64,000 bases of DNA from an uncultured Spartobacteria bacterium (GTDB taxonomy: Bacteria > Verrucomicrobiota > Verrucomicrobiia > Chthoniobacterales > JAATET01): contig CALLUD010000025.1 in the NCBI GenBank assembly GCA_938011325.1, positions 35,944-99,943 on the forward strand, in the 5' to 3' direction. Position numbers and translations under genes: made by a program. Positions 1 through 9,786 of the stretch are shown here, piece by piece (positions within the stretch are counted from its first letter, which is position 1; every line of letters begins with the position of its first letter). The notes under the pieces were generated by a model that was given only the letters and a program-made list of their open reading frames with translations, was not told where the DNA came from and did not search any database.

Positions 1-2
1 GC

Positions 3-743
3 GAATCCTGGGATTCCAATTCTCCAGCCCCGCCGGAGGACTCCGCCGGCCGCGACTATGAATGGAACCGCGCGCGGTCGTGTCTCGACGGAAACCGCCC
101 CGACCTTGCCCGGCCGATTCTCGAGAAGCTCTTTCGCGAGTTCCCTGAGCACCTTCCCTTCGCCGAAACCCTATTCAAAACGCAGCTTGCGCTTGGACTT
201 CTCGACGACGCGCGATCCACACTCACCGTCCTTCAGGAATTGTTGGGCACAAATCCGGCCGCTCAAATCGCGACGGCGGAGCTGGCGGTCGCCGCGGGCG
301 ATACCGCGACCGCACGCGAGACCCTGGCCACCCTGCTTGCGACCACGCGACTGCCCCTTGGAATTTCCAGGCGTGCGGGCCTGCTGCTCTTCGCGCTTCG
401 CGACTGGCCTGCGCTTGCCAGTCTCGCAAAAACCCTCATCGAGCACGACGATCGCGACGAGCTTGCGTGGCTGGGCTATGCCGAGGCGTCCCTGCGACTC
501 GGAGATGCAAAGACGGCCTGCGCCGCGGCTCAACAAGCCATCCGCCTGAAATTCTTCCTCCCCGAGGCGCACCTGACCCTGTCCCGCGCGCTTGCAAAGG
601 ACGGCATGCCCGTCGCCGCCATCCAGGCCGCGGAGCGCCTCCTCGAGATCCATCCCGGGAATCGCGCGGCCGCAGCCTATCTGCGACGACTTCGCCGCAC
701 CGTCGCCTCTCCCGCACCGGAGGCTCGCGACGCTGCGGTCTGA
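3..743 (+). CDS. TPR-containing protein, C-terminal part (5' end outside the window)
   Basis: The reading frame is open from the left edge to the TGA at 741-743, so only the C-terminal ~246 residues are visible. The sequence is alanine- and leucine-rich with degenerate tetratricopeptide helices: repeating A-x-L-x-x-G-x-x-x-x-A patterns, for example around AELAVAAGDTATARETLATL and AEASLRLGDAKTACAAAQQA. No catalytic motif is visible. TPR tails of this kind occur alone or at the C-terminus of larger proteins, including alkaline-phosphatase-superfamily enzymes, but the missing N-terminus prevents any functional call. It is convergent with the beta-mannosidase gene, with only 6 bp between the two stop codons. 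Confidence 0.7.
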   Translation, partial: ESWDSNSPAPPEDSAGRDYEWNRARSCLDGNRPDLARPILEKLFREFPEHLPFAETLFKTQLALGLLDDARSTLTVLQELLGTNPAAQIATAELAVAAGDTATARETLATLLATTRLPLGISRRAGLLLFALRDWPALASLAKTLIEHDDRDELAWLGYAEASLRLGDAKTACAAAQQAIRLKFFLPEAHLTLSRALAKDGMPVAAIQAAERLLEIHPGNRAAAAYLRRLRRTVASPAPEARDAAV

Positions 744-749
744 TCGTCG

Positions 750-3722
750 TTACGGCGTCTCCCGCTCCAGCGTGACGGAGCGAAGGTTCATCACGAAGCG
801 GTGCTTCTTGGAAACGGCTTTCACCGTGAGCGGGTAGGTGCCCGGCTCCCGAACGGTGAACGTTCCGATCTTCGTGGAAACGAAGTCTTCCCAGCGCTCC
901 GTCGCGGGAACGACTGCTTCCAGTCGCTGATCCCCCAGCGTGACCTCATACGTGCTGCCGGCGTCGGAGGCTGGAATCGCGGACTCCACCGTCACTGAAT
1001 ACGTTCCGGGCTTGTCGATCTTCATCTTCCAGGTCACCGAGTCGCGGGCATCCTCCCAGCTTCCGATGCTCGGAGGATCCTGAGTGTCGACTCCCGCGCT
1101 GAAACCCTCGATATCGGCATCCGCAGCCATCGCCCGCAGCACGCCATCCTTCTCGACAACGAGATTCCGCACGGGTTGCGAAGGATCGTAGGTATCGCGC
1201 AGGCTGCGCACCGCGAGCTTCTCGCGAAACTCCGCTTCGGAAATCGGCTCCGCCGGCGTGACCTCGATCGTGACCGGAACTCCCGGCCGCAGGTCGACAA
1301 AGTTGTCCGAATACTTCGCGTCCACGCCTGTGACGTCGAGCCACACCCACAGCGCAGGGCGCTTGGCCTCGAGCGTGACGGCAAACACACCATCGCCCGT
1401 CGGGTTGATTGTCGTCTGAATCTCCGGATCGGGCAGTGTGAGATTCTTCGGCTTGTCGAAAAGAACCACGTTCCGCGAAACCGTCTCGCCATTCTCCGAC
1501 GCGGACAGCCAGAGCAGCACGTTGTCCTTCCCTGCCTTGTCGATGGCGTCGCCGAGTTTCAGTTTGGCGACCTTTGCGCTCGCGGTGCCGGCCGGCACAG
1601 CAACTTTTCCGGCGCCCGATTCCAGCTTCTTCCCCGACAGGTCGGTCAGCAGCCACTCGAAATCCACCTCGCGCTCGCCATCGACATCGCTGGCAATGAA
1701 GACATCCACGCCGCCGTCCTTTCCGGGCACGCCGGAAATCCGGATGGGCGAATAGGCGTGCCGGATCCGATACATCAGCGCCTTCCAGCGGCCGAAGTAA
1801 TCGACCATCGACCATGTCGGGCCGGGCCAGGTGTCATTGAACTGCCACACGAGACTTCCCGTCGAGTTCGGCCAGTCGCGGCGCCAGTGATCGATTCCCT
1901 TGGTGATTCCAAATGCCTGCGTGACCTGGCTCAGCCACATCGTGGATTCGAAATCCTTCGGTGCACGGAAATACCGCTCGATCATTCCGGCGATCTTCGC
2001 GTTCCCCTGATCGCCCGCCTTCTGGTGCGCCATCATCACCGGCGTCTCAAGCGATTCGCGGTCGGCCTCCGTCGTGAAACTGTCGACCGTGCGCGGATGC
2101 GGGAACGACTGGAAGCCGTATTCCGTGAGCATTCCGTGCAGCTCCTCATACGCTTCGAACGGCTGATTCCCGTGCCACACGCCCCAGAAGTGATCGTCTC
2201 CCGCCTCAGGACTTCCCGGCGTGTAAACCGCCTGCGGCGCGAGCTGGCGCAATGTGCCGCCGATCAGATCCGCAAAGAAACGGTCGTAGTCCGCATAGCT
2301 CATCTTGCCGACCTCGCCGCGATCCGCGGTGAAATAGTGCAGCCGCACCTCGTTGTTTCCGCACCACACCGCGATCGACGGGTGATGCCGCAGGCGCTCG
2401 ATGTTGTCCTCGAGTTCCGCCTTCACGTTCGCGCAGAACGCGGGATCCCACGACGGATACGCCGCGCACGCGAACTTGAAATCCATCCACACGAGGATTC
2501 CCAGCTCGTCGCAGATGTCGAACAGCTCGTCCTCCTCGTAATAACCGCCGCCCCAGAACCGCATCATGTTCATGTTCGCGGCAACCGCGTCCTCCATGTA
2601 TCGGCGAAGCTTTTCCGGGGTGATGCGCGACGTGAACGTGTCCGGGGGAATCCAGTTCGCGCCCTTCGCGAAGAACGGCCGTCCGTTGATCGAGAGACCG
2701 AGCGGACGGTCGTCCGTCTTTGCCAGCCAGCCGATCTCCCGCAGGCCGATGCGCTTTTTCGTCTGATCAATCACCGCGCCGCTGTCGTCCTTGATGACAA
2801 CGCTCACGGTGTAGAGATGCTGGTCGCCCATTCCCGCCGGCCACCAGCGCTTCGGATCCGGAATCGCGACCGTCGCACGGCCGACTCCATCCTTTTGCCG
2901 CAGCGGGACCGACGCCTTGCCGACCTCGCCCCCCTCGTCCGTCACCGTCGCCTCCGCTGTCAGCGGAATCGAACCATCGGTATCCACCGCGATATCGAGA
3001 TCGAGATACGCCGTCTTCGGATCCGTGAGACTCTGCTGGATCAACACGCCGTCCAGTCGCGCGTGATCCCATGCGACCAGACTGATCGGACGCCAGATGC
3101 CGCACGTAAGCAGGTCCGGACCCCAGTCCCAGCCGAAGTCACAGGCTTCCTTGCGCAGGTTCGACGTCTTGTGCGCGCCAAGCCCCGGGAATGCCGGATC
3201 TTCGTAATTCGCCTCGATGAACTCCCGCGCCGGAGCAAACGAAATCTCGATCGAGTTCTTTCCCGGCTTCAGCAAATCGCGGACGTCAAATTCCCAGACG
3301 CGAAACATGTTGTCCGTTTTCGCGATCTCCGTGCCGTTCACCTTCACCGTCGCCAGCGTGTCGAGCCCTTCGCAGCGCAGCACGACGTTCTGCCGCTCGA
3401 GCAATTCCTTCGGCACATCGAATTCCCGCGAGTAAACCCACGTCGCCTTGCCAATCCACTGGAGCTTCGACTCGTTGTCGCCGAAGAACGGATCAGGAAT
3501 CTTCCCGGCGGCGAGAAGATCGGTATGGACGTTCCCCGGCACCAGCGCCGGAATCACGTCCTCGGTTCCCTGCTGCCGAACCTCCCATTTTCCATCGAGA
3601 GACAATCGCGTCGGCTCCGCGGTGGCTGCGCGAAGCGATGCAATCGTAGCGAGACAAATAGTCAGAAAAGCGCGCAGACCGCGCACGGTGGGTGCGGGGA
3701 GAGAAATCATGTCATCACCCAA
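750..3722 (-). CDS. exported beta-mannosidase, glycoside hydrolase family 2
   Basis: Predicted to hydrolyse terminal beta-1,4-linked mannose from manno-oligosaccharides or N-glycan cores. The 990-residue protein has a signal peptide (hydrophobic stretch FLTICLATIASL, then ATAEP). The GH2 jelly roll follows (GKWEVRQQG, VPGNVHTDLL), then an Ig-like domain and a TIM barrel. The acid/base glutamate is E458 in AVWCGNNEVR and the nucleophile is E534 in LTEYGFQSFPH, both typical of GH2 beta-mannosidases. A C-terminal beta-sandwich follows. The coordinates use a TTG start preceded closely by GGGGAG; an in-frame ATG four codons later (3710) is equally possible and leaves the signal peptide intact. It is separated from the mannan operon at 54-60 kb but could act on the same substrates. 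Confidence 0.9.
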   Translation of the reverse strand: MGDDMISLPAPTVRGLRAFLTICLATIASLRAATAEPTRLSLDGKWEVRQQGTEDVIPALVPGNVHTDLLAAGKIPDPFFGDNESKLQWIGKATWVYSREFDVPKELLERQNVVLRCEGLDTLATVKVNGTEIAKTDNMFRVWEFDVRDLLKPGKNSIEISFAPAREFIEANYEDPAFPGLGAHKTSNLRKEACDFGWDWGPDLLTCGIWRPISLVAWDHARLDGVLIQQSLTDPKTAYLDLDIAVDTDGSIPLTAEATVTDEGGEVGKASVPLRQKDGVGRATVAIPDPKRWWPAGMGDQHLYTVSVVIKDDSGAVIDQTKKRIGLREIGWLAKTDDRPLGLSINGRPFFAKGANWIPPDTFTSRITPEKLRRYMEDAVAANMNMMRFWGGGYYEEDELFDICDELGILVWMDFKFACAAYPSWDPAFCANVKAELEDNIERLRHHPSIAVWCGNNEVRLHYFTADRGEVGKMSYADYDRFFADLIGGTLRQLAPQAVYTPGSPEAGDDHFWGVWHGNQPFEAYEELHGMLTEYGFQSFPHPRTVDSFTTEADRESLETPVMMAHQKAGDQGNAKIAGMIERYFRAPKDFESTMWLSQVTQAFGITKGIDHWRRDWPNSTGSLVWQFNDTWPGPTWSMVDYFGRWKALMYRIRHAYSPIRISGVPGKDGGVDVFIASDVDGEREVDFEWLLTDLSGKKLESGAGKVAVPAGTASAKVAKLKLGDAIDKAGKDNVLLWLSASENGETVSRNVVLFDKPKNLTLPDPEIQTTINPTGDGVFAVTLEAKRPALWVWLDVTGVDAKYSDNFVDLRPGVPVTIEVTPAEPISEAEFREKLAVRSLRDTYDPSQPVRNLVVEKDGVLRAMAADADIEGFSAGVDTQDPPSIGSWEDARDSVTWKMKIDKPGTYSVTVESAIPASDAGSTYEVTLGDQRLEAVVPATERWEDFVSTKIGTFTVREPGTYPLTVKAVSKKHRFVMNLRSVTLERETP

Positions 3723-4036
3723 GCGTCTCCCCTTTTAACCTGTCAATTCCACCTGCAACAACTGACATGAGCCGGATCACAGGTTGTAAACACACACAGA
3801 ATACCTGGCTCCGCCCGCGCGACGGCCCCCTGTAGAAAACATCAAGGATCCGGACCAATCTCGCCGCTTCCCCCACCGAAGGGCACGAATTAACCCGCAA
3901 GGTTGTCATAGCATCTAATCACCTCCTGTCTCCTCCGCGAGCTGCGAACGGTGCCCGGTTGCCGCCTCGACTTCCGCGAAGGATCGTGCGTAATTCAGCG
4001 CACCGCACCGAACGTGCGCGTTCGTAATTCCCTGCA
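3723..4036. other. intergenic region between divergent beta-mannosidase and sugar transporter
   Basis: About 310 bp lie between two divergently transcribed genes and should hold both promoters. Part of the stretch (about 3885-3925) is less GC-rich than its surroundings. I see no convincing coding frame, hairpin terminator or known riboswitch, and cannot assign a -35/-10 pair with confidence. Confidence 0.5.
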
Positions 4037-5395
4037 ATGCCCAGCGCCGCTCCTCGCGTCCCTCGAAATGTGTTGCAGGCGACACTCATCGCGGCACTCG
4101 GCGGATTGCTCTTCGGCCTCTCGATGTCCGTCATCGCAGGCGCGGAAGGCCCCATCCAGCGGCATTTCTCCCTGAGCGCTCTGAACCTCGGCCTCACCGT
4201 CGCCGCGGCGCTGCTGGGCACCATCCCTGGGTCGCTGTTCATCGAATGGCCCGCTGACCGCCTCGGTCGCAAACCGACTCTCCTTCTGCTCGCAGTGGTC
4301 TTCCTCCTCGGCTCGCTCGGCGCGGCGCTCGCCTCCGACTGGCACACGCTGCTTGCGGCGCGCTTTCTCGTCGGCATGGCCGTTGGCGGGGCATCCGTCG
4401 TCGTGCCGATGTATATCGCCGAAATTTCGCCCGCGGAGCATCGCGGCCGGCTGGTCTCCTTCAACCAGCTTCACATCGTGCTCGGCATTTTTCTGGGTTT
4501 CGCCTCCGGCTGGTTGCTTGTGCACGTCTTTCCCGAGACGACGGCCTGGCGATGGATGCTTGGCATTGTGGCGGTCCCCGCAGCGGTATTTCTCAGCCTC
4601 CTGTTCCGTCTTCCGGAAAGCCCGCGCTGGCTGGCAAGGCACGGTCGGCTCGACGCGGCAGCCGGAACGCTCGAGCGCCTCGGCATCGAAAATCCCCGGA
4701 GCGAAATCGACGACATCGGTCGCTCACCGTCGTCACCCGCAGAGCGGCTGTTCCAGCGCCGCTTTCTCCAGCCGATCCTGCTCGCCGTCACCCTCGCGTG
4801 TTTCAATCAACTCTCGGGCATCACCGCGCTGACCTACGCGCCGCGCATCTTCGGCATGGCCGGCGCCGAGCGGCATTTCGCGCTCCTTCAAAGCGTCGCG
4901 CTGGGAGTTACGAACATCATCCTGACTCTCGTCGCGATGCGCCTCATTGATCGCGTCGGCCGGCGAAAGCTCGTCCTTTGGGGTTCCGTCGGCTACGTCG
5001 CAAGCCTCGCATTCGTCGCCGGCGCGCTCCACTGGCACGCCGCGACCGCCCACCCCGCCTCACCGGCGCTCGTTCTGCTCGGCCTCATCGCCTTCCAGGC
5101 CTCCCATGCACTGGGCCAGGGCGCCGTGCTCTGGGTGTTCATTTCCGAAATCTTTCCGAACGCCGTGCGCGCCAGGGGCCAGTCGCTCGCGACCGTGATT
5201 CATTGGACGCTCGCCGCCCTCGTCGGCTGGAGCTTCCCCGCGCTGGCGGAAGCGTGGGGCGGCGGCGTGTTCGTCCTCTTCGCGGCGATGATGGTCCTGC
5301 AATTCCTCTTTGCCTGGAAGATCATGCCCGAGACCCGGAACCGCACACTCGAGGAAATCGAGAGTCACTGGGAGCCACCGGTCGCTCGCGACTAG
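4037..5395 (+). CDS. MFS sugar transporter, sugar-porter family
   Basis: A 452-residue inner-membrane symporter-type protein with about 12 hydrophobic segments. Sugar-porter signatures are present in order: the loop 2-3 motif DRLGRKPTLLL, the MYIAEISPAEHRGRLVSFNQ block after TM4, PESPRWLARHG after TM6, a second DRVGRRKLVLWG motif, and a C-terminal PETRNRTLEEIE. These place it near the XylE/GalP/GLUT group, so the substrate is probably a hexose or pentose moved with protons; the exact sugar cannot be read from sequence. It is divergent from the beta-mannosidase, which makes mannose a reasonable guess. The gene converges on the RND pump gene. Confidence 0.88.
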   Translation: MPSAAPRVPRNVLQATLIAALGGLLFGLSMSVIAGAEGPIQRHFSLSALNLGLTVAAALLGTIPGSLFIEWPADRLGRKPTLLLLAVVFLLGSLGAALASDWHTLLAARFLVGMAVGGASVVVPMYIAEISPAEHRGRLVSFNQLHIVLGIFLGFASGWLLVHVFPETTAWRWMLGIVAVPAAVFLSLLFRLPESPRWLARHGRLDAAAGTLERLGIENPRSEIDDIGRSPSSPAERLFQRRFLQPILLAVTLACFNQLSGITALTYAPRIFGMAGAERHFALLQSVALGVTNIILTLVAMRLIDRVGRRKLVLWGSVGYVASLAFVAGALHWHAATAHPASPALVLLGLIAFQASHALGQGAVLWVFISEIFPNAVRARGQSLATVIHWTLAALVGWSFPALAEAWGGGVFVLFAAMMVLQFLFAWKIMPETRNRTLEEIESHWEPPVARD

Positions 5396-5432
5396 TCGCG
5401 CGAGTCCGCATGAGCCGTCGGGCTGGACGGAA

Positions 5433-8400
5433 TTACGCCTTCAGACCTTCAGGAATGGCGTCGCGGTCGCTTGACGGCTTCACGCGGAACACTCGCAGAA
5501 CGACGACGAAGAACAGCGGGATGAGCAGGACGCCAAAGAAGGTCGCCGCGAGGGTTCCGCCGATTACGCCGGTGCCGATTGCATTCTGGCCGCCGGAGCC
5601 TGCGCCGGTGGAGATCGCCAGCGGAACGACGCCGAATCCAAATGCCATCGAGGTCATGAGAATCGGCCGCAGACGCTGACGTGCAGCCAGCAGAGCCGCA
5701 GAGACCAGATCCATGCCGCTCTCGAAGTTTGCCTTCGCGAATTCGACGATGAGGATCGCGTTCTTCGCGGAGAGGCCCACGATCGTGAGAATGCCGACCT
5801 GCAGGAACACGTCGTTGGACAATCCGCGCAGCCACGTCGCGAGCACGGCGCCGAAAACGCCGAGCGGCACGGCGAGCATGACCGCCGCAGGGATCGACCA
5901 GCTTTCGTAGAGCGCCGCGAGGCAGAGGAAGACGACGACCACCGAGACGAGATAGAGCGCCCCGGCCTGCGCACCGGCGGCGCGTTCCTCGTAGGACAAC
6001 CCGGTCCAATCGAAGCTGACGCCGGGCGGAAGTTTCGCGGCGATTTCCTCCATCGCCTTCATTGCGTCGCCGCTGCTGAGGCCGGGTGCGGCATTGCCCT
6101 GGATCTGCATGGATGGGCGGCCGTTGTATCGCTCGAGGCGCGGCGAGCCATACGTCCATGAGCCCGTTGCAAACGCGGAGAAGGGAACCATCTTGCCGTC
6201 CTTGTTCCGGACATACCACTGGCCGAAATCCTCGGGCTTCATGCGGGAGTTTGCGTCGCCCTGGATGAAGACGCGCTTCACACGACCGCGGTCGACGAAG
6301 TCGTTCACGTAGTTGGATCCAAACGCGGCGGAGAGCGTGGCGTTGATGTCGGAGATGGTCAGGCCGAGGGCGCTGGCTTTCTCGCGATCGATGTCGATGT
6401 GGTATTGCGGTTCGTCATCGAGACCATTCGGACGGACACCCACAAGCGCGGGATTCTCCGCCGCCATGCCGAGCAGCTGGTTGCGGGCCTGCATGAGCGT
6501 CTCATGGCCGACGTTGGCGATGTCCATGAGCTGGAAATCAAAACCGCTGGCGTTGCCGAGCTCCATCACGGCGGGCGGCGCGATGGTGAAGACCATTGCC
6601 TCGCGCAGGGGCATGAATCTCGCCATCGCGCGCTGGGCGATGGCATGGACGCGGTTTTGGCGGCCCGGACGTTCCTCCCAGTCGCGCAGCTTCACGAAGG
6701 CGATGCCGACATTTTGTCCGCGACCGGCGAAGCTGAATCCCGCAACCGTGAAGACGCCCTCGACGTTGTCCTTTTCCTCCTCGAGGAGGTAGTTGCGAAC
6801 CTTGTCGAGCACGCGCTCGGTGTTTGTGATCGTGCTGCCCGGAGGCAGGGTGACGAGCGCGAACATGCGTCCCTGGTCCTCCTCGGGCAGGAAGGATGTC
6901 GGCAGGCGTCCGAAGAGGAAGGCCATGATGCCGACGATCGCGAGGTAGATGACGAGATAGCGACCGGTGCGACGAAGGATGTGCTGGACGACGCTTTCGT
7001 AGCGGTTCGTGCCGGCGGCGAACATGCGGTTGAACCAGCCGAAGAATCCTCGCCGATGCTCCATGTGGCCTTTCTCGACCGGCTTCAGCAACGTCGCGCA
7101 GAGCGAGGGCGTGAGCACGATCGCAACGACCACCGAGAGCGCCATTGCGGACACGATCGTGATCGAAAACTGCCGGTAGATCACGCCGGTGGATCCGCCG
7201 AAGAAGGCCATCGGCACAAAGACTGCGGACAACACGAGACCGATCGCGATGAGCGCGCCGGTGATCTGGTCCATGGATTTGCGTGTCGCCTCGAGCGGCG
7301 ACAATCCCTCCTCGGACATCACGCGCTCGACGTTTTCGACCACGACGATCGCGTCGTCCACGAGCAGACCGATCGCGAGGACCATGCCGAACATCGTGAG
7401 CGTGTTGATCGAGAATCCGAACGCGGCCAGCACGGCAAACGTGCCGAGCAGCACGACCGGAATCGCGATGGTCGGAATGAGCGTCGCGCGGAAGTTCTGC
7501 AGGAACAGATACATCACGAAGAACACGAGGATCACCGCCTCGACGAGCGTCTTGAACACCTCGTGGATCGAGATCGCGACAAACGGCGCCGTGTCGAGCG
7601 GGTAGTAGACATCCAGGCCTTCCGGCATCGTCGGACGCAGGCGGTCAATCGTCGCCTTCACGTTTGCGACGGCGTCCAGCGCGTTCGCTCCGCTCGCCAG
7701 TCGCACCGCCATGCCCGAGGCGGGCATGCCGTTGAACTTCGCGGAGAGCGAGTAATTCTCGCCGCCGAGCTCGACCCTCGCCACATCCCGGAGACGGACC
7801 TGGCCGCCGTCCGGATTCACCTTGAGCAGGATGTTTCCAAATTCCTCGGGCGTTTCGAGCCGTGTGGGACCGATGACGGTGGCGTTGAGTTCCTGACCCT
7901 CGGCGGCGGGGCGGGCGCCGAGTTCACCCGCGGAGACCTGGACGTTCTGCGCGGCGATGGCGTTGCGAACATCAACGGGCGTAAGGTGGTAGTTGTTCAG
8001 CTTCGCGGGATCGAGCCAGATGCGCATCGCGTATTGCGAACCGAAGACCTGAAAGTCGCCGACGCCTGGCGTGCGGCTCACGGGGTCCTGCACCGTGGAA
8101 ACGATGTAATCGGCGATGTCGCTGTCGGTCATGCGTCCGTCCGTCGAGACGAATGCGGCGACGAGCATGAAGTTGCGTGTGGCCTTGGCGACGCGGATGC
8201 CCTGCTGCTGGACTTCCTGCGGCAGCAGAGGCGTGGCGAGCGCGAGTTTGTTCTGCACCTGCACCTGCGCGATGTTTGGGTCCGTGCCCTGCGCAAAAGT
8301 GAGCGTGATGGTCATGCTGCCGTCCTTCGTGCTCTCGGAGCTGAAGTAGAGCAGGTTGTCGATGCCGTTCATCTGCTGCTCGATGACCTGCACGACCGAG

Positions 8401-8576
8401 CTCTGCACCGTGGCGGCGGAGGCGCCGGGGTAGTTGACGGAGATCGCGATCGCGGGCGGCGCGATGTCCGGATACTGCGCCACCGGGAGCGTGCGCAGGG
8501 CGAGCGCTCCGGTGAGCATGATGACGATGGCAATGACCCATGCGAAGACGGGTCGGTCGATGAAATAGCGGGCCAT
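5433..8576 (-). CDS. RND multidrug efflux pump, inner-membrane transporter (HAE1 family, AcrB/MexB type)
   Basis: A 1047-residue trimeric proton-driven exporter of hydrophobic drugs and other amphiphiles. It begins MARYFIDRPVFAWVIAI, the standard HAE1 opening, and keeps length and spacing close to AcrB: the paired proton-relay aspartates fall at D407 and D408 in GLLVDDAIVVVENVERV. The TM10 lysine lies in LSAKNAILIVEFAK. Two large periplasmic loops follow TM1 and TM7. It starts 6 bp after the adaptor gene stop and is evidently cotranscribed with it. No TolC-like outer-membrane channel is encoded nearby, so the pump must borrow one from elsewhere in the genome. Confidence 0.95.
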   Translation of the reverse strand: MARYFIDRPVFAWVIAIVIMLTGALALRTLPVAQYPDIAPPAIAISVNYPGASAATVQSSVVQVIEQQMNGIDNLLYFSSESTKDGSMTITLTFAQGTDPNIAQVQVQNKLALATPLLPQEVQQQGIRVAKATRNFMLVAAFVSTDGRMTDSDIADYIVSTVQDPVSRTPGVGDFQVFGSQYAMRIWLDPAKLNNYHLTPVDVRNAIAAQNVQVSAGELGARPAAEGQELNATVIGPTRLETPEEFGNILLKVNPDGGQVRLRDVARVELGGENYSLSAKFNGMPASGMAVRLASGANALDAVANVKATIDRLRPTMPEGLDVYYPLDTAPFVAISIHEVFKTLVEAVILVFFVMYLFLQNFRATLIPTIAIPVVLLGTFAVLAAFGFSINTLTMFGMVLAIGLLVDDAIVVVENVERVMSEEGLSPLEATRKSMDQITGALIAIGLVLSAVFVPMAFFGGSTGVIYRQFSITIVSAMALSVVVAIVLTPSLCATLLKPVEKGHMEHRRGFFGWFNRMFAAGTNRYESVVQHILRRTGRYLVIYLAIVGIMAFLFGRLPTSFLPEEDQGRMFALVTLPPGSTITNTERVLDKVRNYLLEEEKDNVEGVFTVAGFSFAGRGQNVGIAFVKLRDWEERPGRQNRVHAIAQRAMARFMPLREAMVFTIAPPAVMELGNASGFDFQLMDIANVGHETLMQARNQLLGMAAENPALVGVRPNGLDDEPQYHIDIDREKASALGLTISDINATLSAAFGSNYVNDFVDRGRVKRVFIQGDANSRMKPEDFGQWYVRNKDGKMVPFSAFATGSWTYGSPRLERYNGRPSMQIQGNAAPGLSSGDAMKAMEEIAAKLPPGVSFDWTGLSYEERAAGAQAGALYLVSVVVVFLCLAALYESWSIPAAVMLAVPLGVFGAVLATWLRGLSNDVFLQVGILTIVGLSAKNAILIVEFAKANFESGMDLVSAALLAARQRLRPILMTSMAFGFGVVPLAISTGAGSGGQNAIGTGVIGGTLAATFFGVLLIPLFFVVVLRVFRVKPSSDRDAIPEGLKA

Positions 8577-8582
8577 GGTGCG

Positions 8583-9728
8583 TTACTCCGCGGGCTCCGG
8601 CTGAACTTCGACGGGCTTCACCTTCGCGCCGGGTCCCGTTTTTTGGAGACCCTCCACGATCACGCGGTCGCCAGGTGCGAGCCCCTTGGTCACGAGCCAG
8701 CGATCGCCGATGGCGCGGCTTGTCTCGAGAACACGGGATTCGACTCGATCGTCCGCACCCACGACGAGAGCGACGGGCTCGCCGCGCTGGTTGCGGGTGA
8801 CACCGCGCTGGGGCACGAGAATGGCGTCCTCCTTCACGCCCTCGGTGACGAGCGTGCGCACAAACATGCCGGGGAGAAGCTCGTGCCGGGGATTGGGAAA
8901 CACCGCACGCAACGTGACCGAGCCGGTGCTGGGGTCCACGCTGACCTCGGAAAACTGGAGCTTTCCGGGCTCGGAATACATCGTGCCATCCTCGAGCACG
9001 AGTCGGGCTCCGGCTTCCTGATCGCCGGCATCCTTCAACTCGCCGGAGGCAAGTTCGCGCTGGAGACGCAAGAGCTGCGCGCTGGACTGGGTGACGTCGA
9101 CGTAGATCGGGTCCAGCTGCTGGACGACGGCGAGGGCCTCCGCCTGCTGGGCGGTGACCAGCGCGCCTTCGGTGACGGATGAACGGCCGATCGTTCCGGC
9201 GATGGGCGAGAGAACCTTCGTGTATTCGAGGTCAATGCGAGCCTTGTCCTCGGCGGCGCGCGCGGCTGCGAGATCGGCGTGGACCTGCTTCAACGCCGCG
9301 GCGGCCTCATCGTATTCCTGCTGGCTGACGACGTCGTTCTTGATGAGCCGCTCGACACGCTCGGTATTGAGTCTCCCGACCTCGACGGCGGCCTCCGCGC
9401 GGGCCACCGCCGCCTTGGCGCTGTCGAACGCCGCCTGATAGGGCGCGGGGTCGATCTGGTAAAGCTGTTCGCCGGCCTTTACCTCTCCGCCCTCCGTAAA
9501 CAGGCGCTTGAGAATGATGCCCCCGACCTGCGGACGAACTTCCGCGATTCGATAGGCCGCCGTTCGGCCCGGAAGCTCGGTGACGATCTCCGTCCGCTCC
9601 GGCTGAATCGTGACCACTCCGACTTCCTGCGGAGGACGCTCGGCCGGCTGCGACGGAGCAGACTGCCGCCCACAACTGGCGAGTAGGACGGCAACTGCGA
9701 GAACACGGAAAATTCGAGTCAGGGCCAT
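8583..9728 (-). CDS. RND efflux periplasmic adaptor lipoprotein (AcrA/MexA type)
   Basis: A membrane-fusion protein bridging the RND transporter and an outer-membrane channel. The ATG at 9728 was chosen because it opens a lipoprotein signal (MALTRIFRVLAVAVLLASC, lipobox LASC) of 381 residues; longer in-frame versions run back into the tetR gene. Domains in order: beta-barrel/lipoyl half-motif around VRPQVGGIILKRLFTEGG, a long coiled-coil alpha-hairpin (about residues 85-160, AAVARAEAAVEVGRL and ADLAAARAAEDKARIDLEYT), the second lipoyl half (LSPIAGTIGRSSVTEG), then the membrane-proximal domain ending in GLAPGDRVIVEGLQK. The operator-like element at 9745-9770 lies just upstream, so expression is probably under the neighbouring TetR protein. 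Confidence 0.93.
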   Translation of the reverse strand: MALTRIFRVLAVAVLLASCGRQSAPSQPAERPPQEVGVVTIQPERTEIVTELPGRTAAYRIAEVRPQVGGIILKRLFTEGGEVKAGEQLYQIDPAPYQAAFDSAKAAVARAEAAVEVGRLNTERVERLIKNDVVSQQEYDEAAAALKQVHADLAAARAAEDKARIDLEYTKVLSPIAGTIGRSSVTEGALVTAQQAEALAVVQQLDPIYVDVTQSSAQLLRLQRELASGELKDAGDQEAGARLVLEDGTMYSEPGKLQFSEVSVDPSTGSVTLRAVFPNPRHELLPGMFVRTLVTEGVKEDAILVPQRGVTRNQRGEPVALVVGADDRVESRVLETSRAIGDRWLVTKGLAPGDRVIVEGLQKTGPGAKVKPVEVQPEPAE

Positions 9729-9744
9729 ACGAAGCGATGCAATA

Positions 9745-9770
9745 AGTGATGAAATAAAATAATATTCACT
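9745..9770. promoter_or_regulatory. candidate TetR operator in front of the adaptor-RND genes
   Basis: An AT-rich element in the 58-bp gap between tetR and the adaptor. It has 5-bp inverted ends (AGTGA ... TCACT). On the minus strand it reads TTAGTGAATATTATTTTATT, close to TTAGTAAATATTTTATTT in front of tetR itself. Two similar AT-rich elements placed at the two expected promoters suggest shared control by the same repressor. The pairing is inference from sequence similarity. Confidence 0.55.
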
Positions 9771-9786
9771 AAACCGGCAAAAAAAG

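Noticed and set aside
1176..3770. Long open frame antisense to the beta-mannosidase
   Set aside because: Arginine-rich low-information translation; the minus strand carries both GH2 catalytic glutamates and a signal peptide.
3715..3909. Small frame on the minus strand upstream of the beta-mannosidase
   Set aside because: No start context, no motif and it overlaps the beta-mannosidase start; likely chance.
6399..9182. Long open frame antisense to the RND pump and adaptor
   Set aside because: His/Arg/Asp-rich shadow composition with no motif; the opposite strand encodes an AcrB-type protein with D407/D408 in place.
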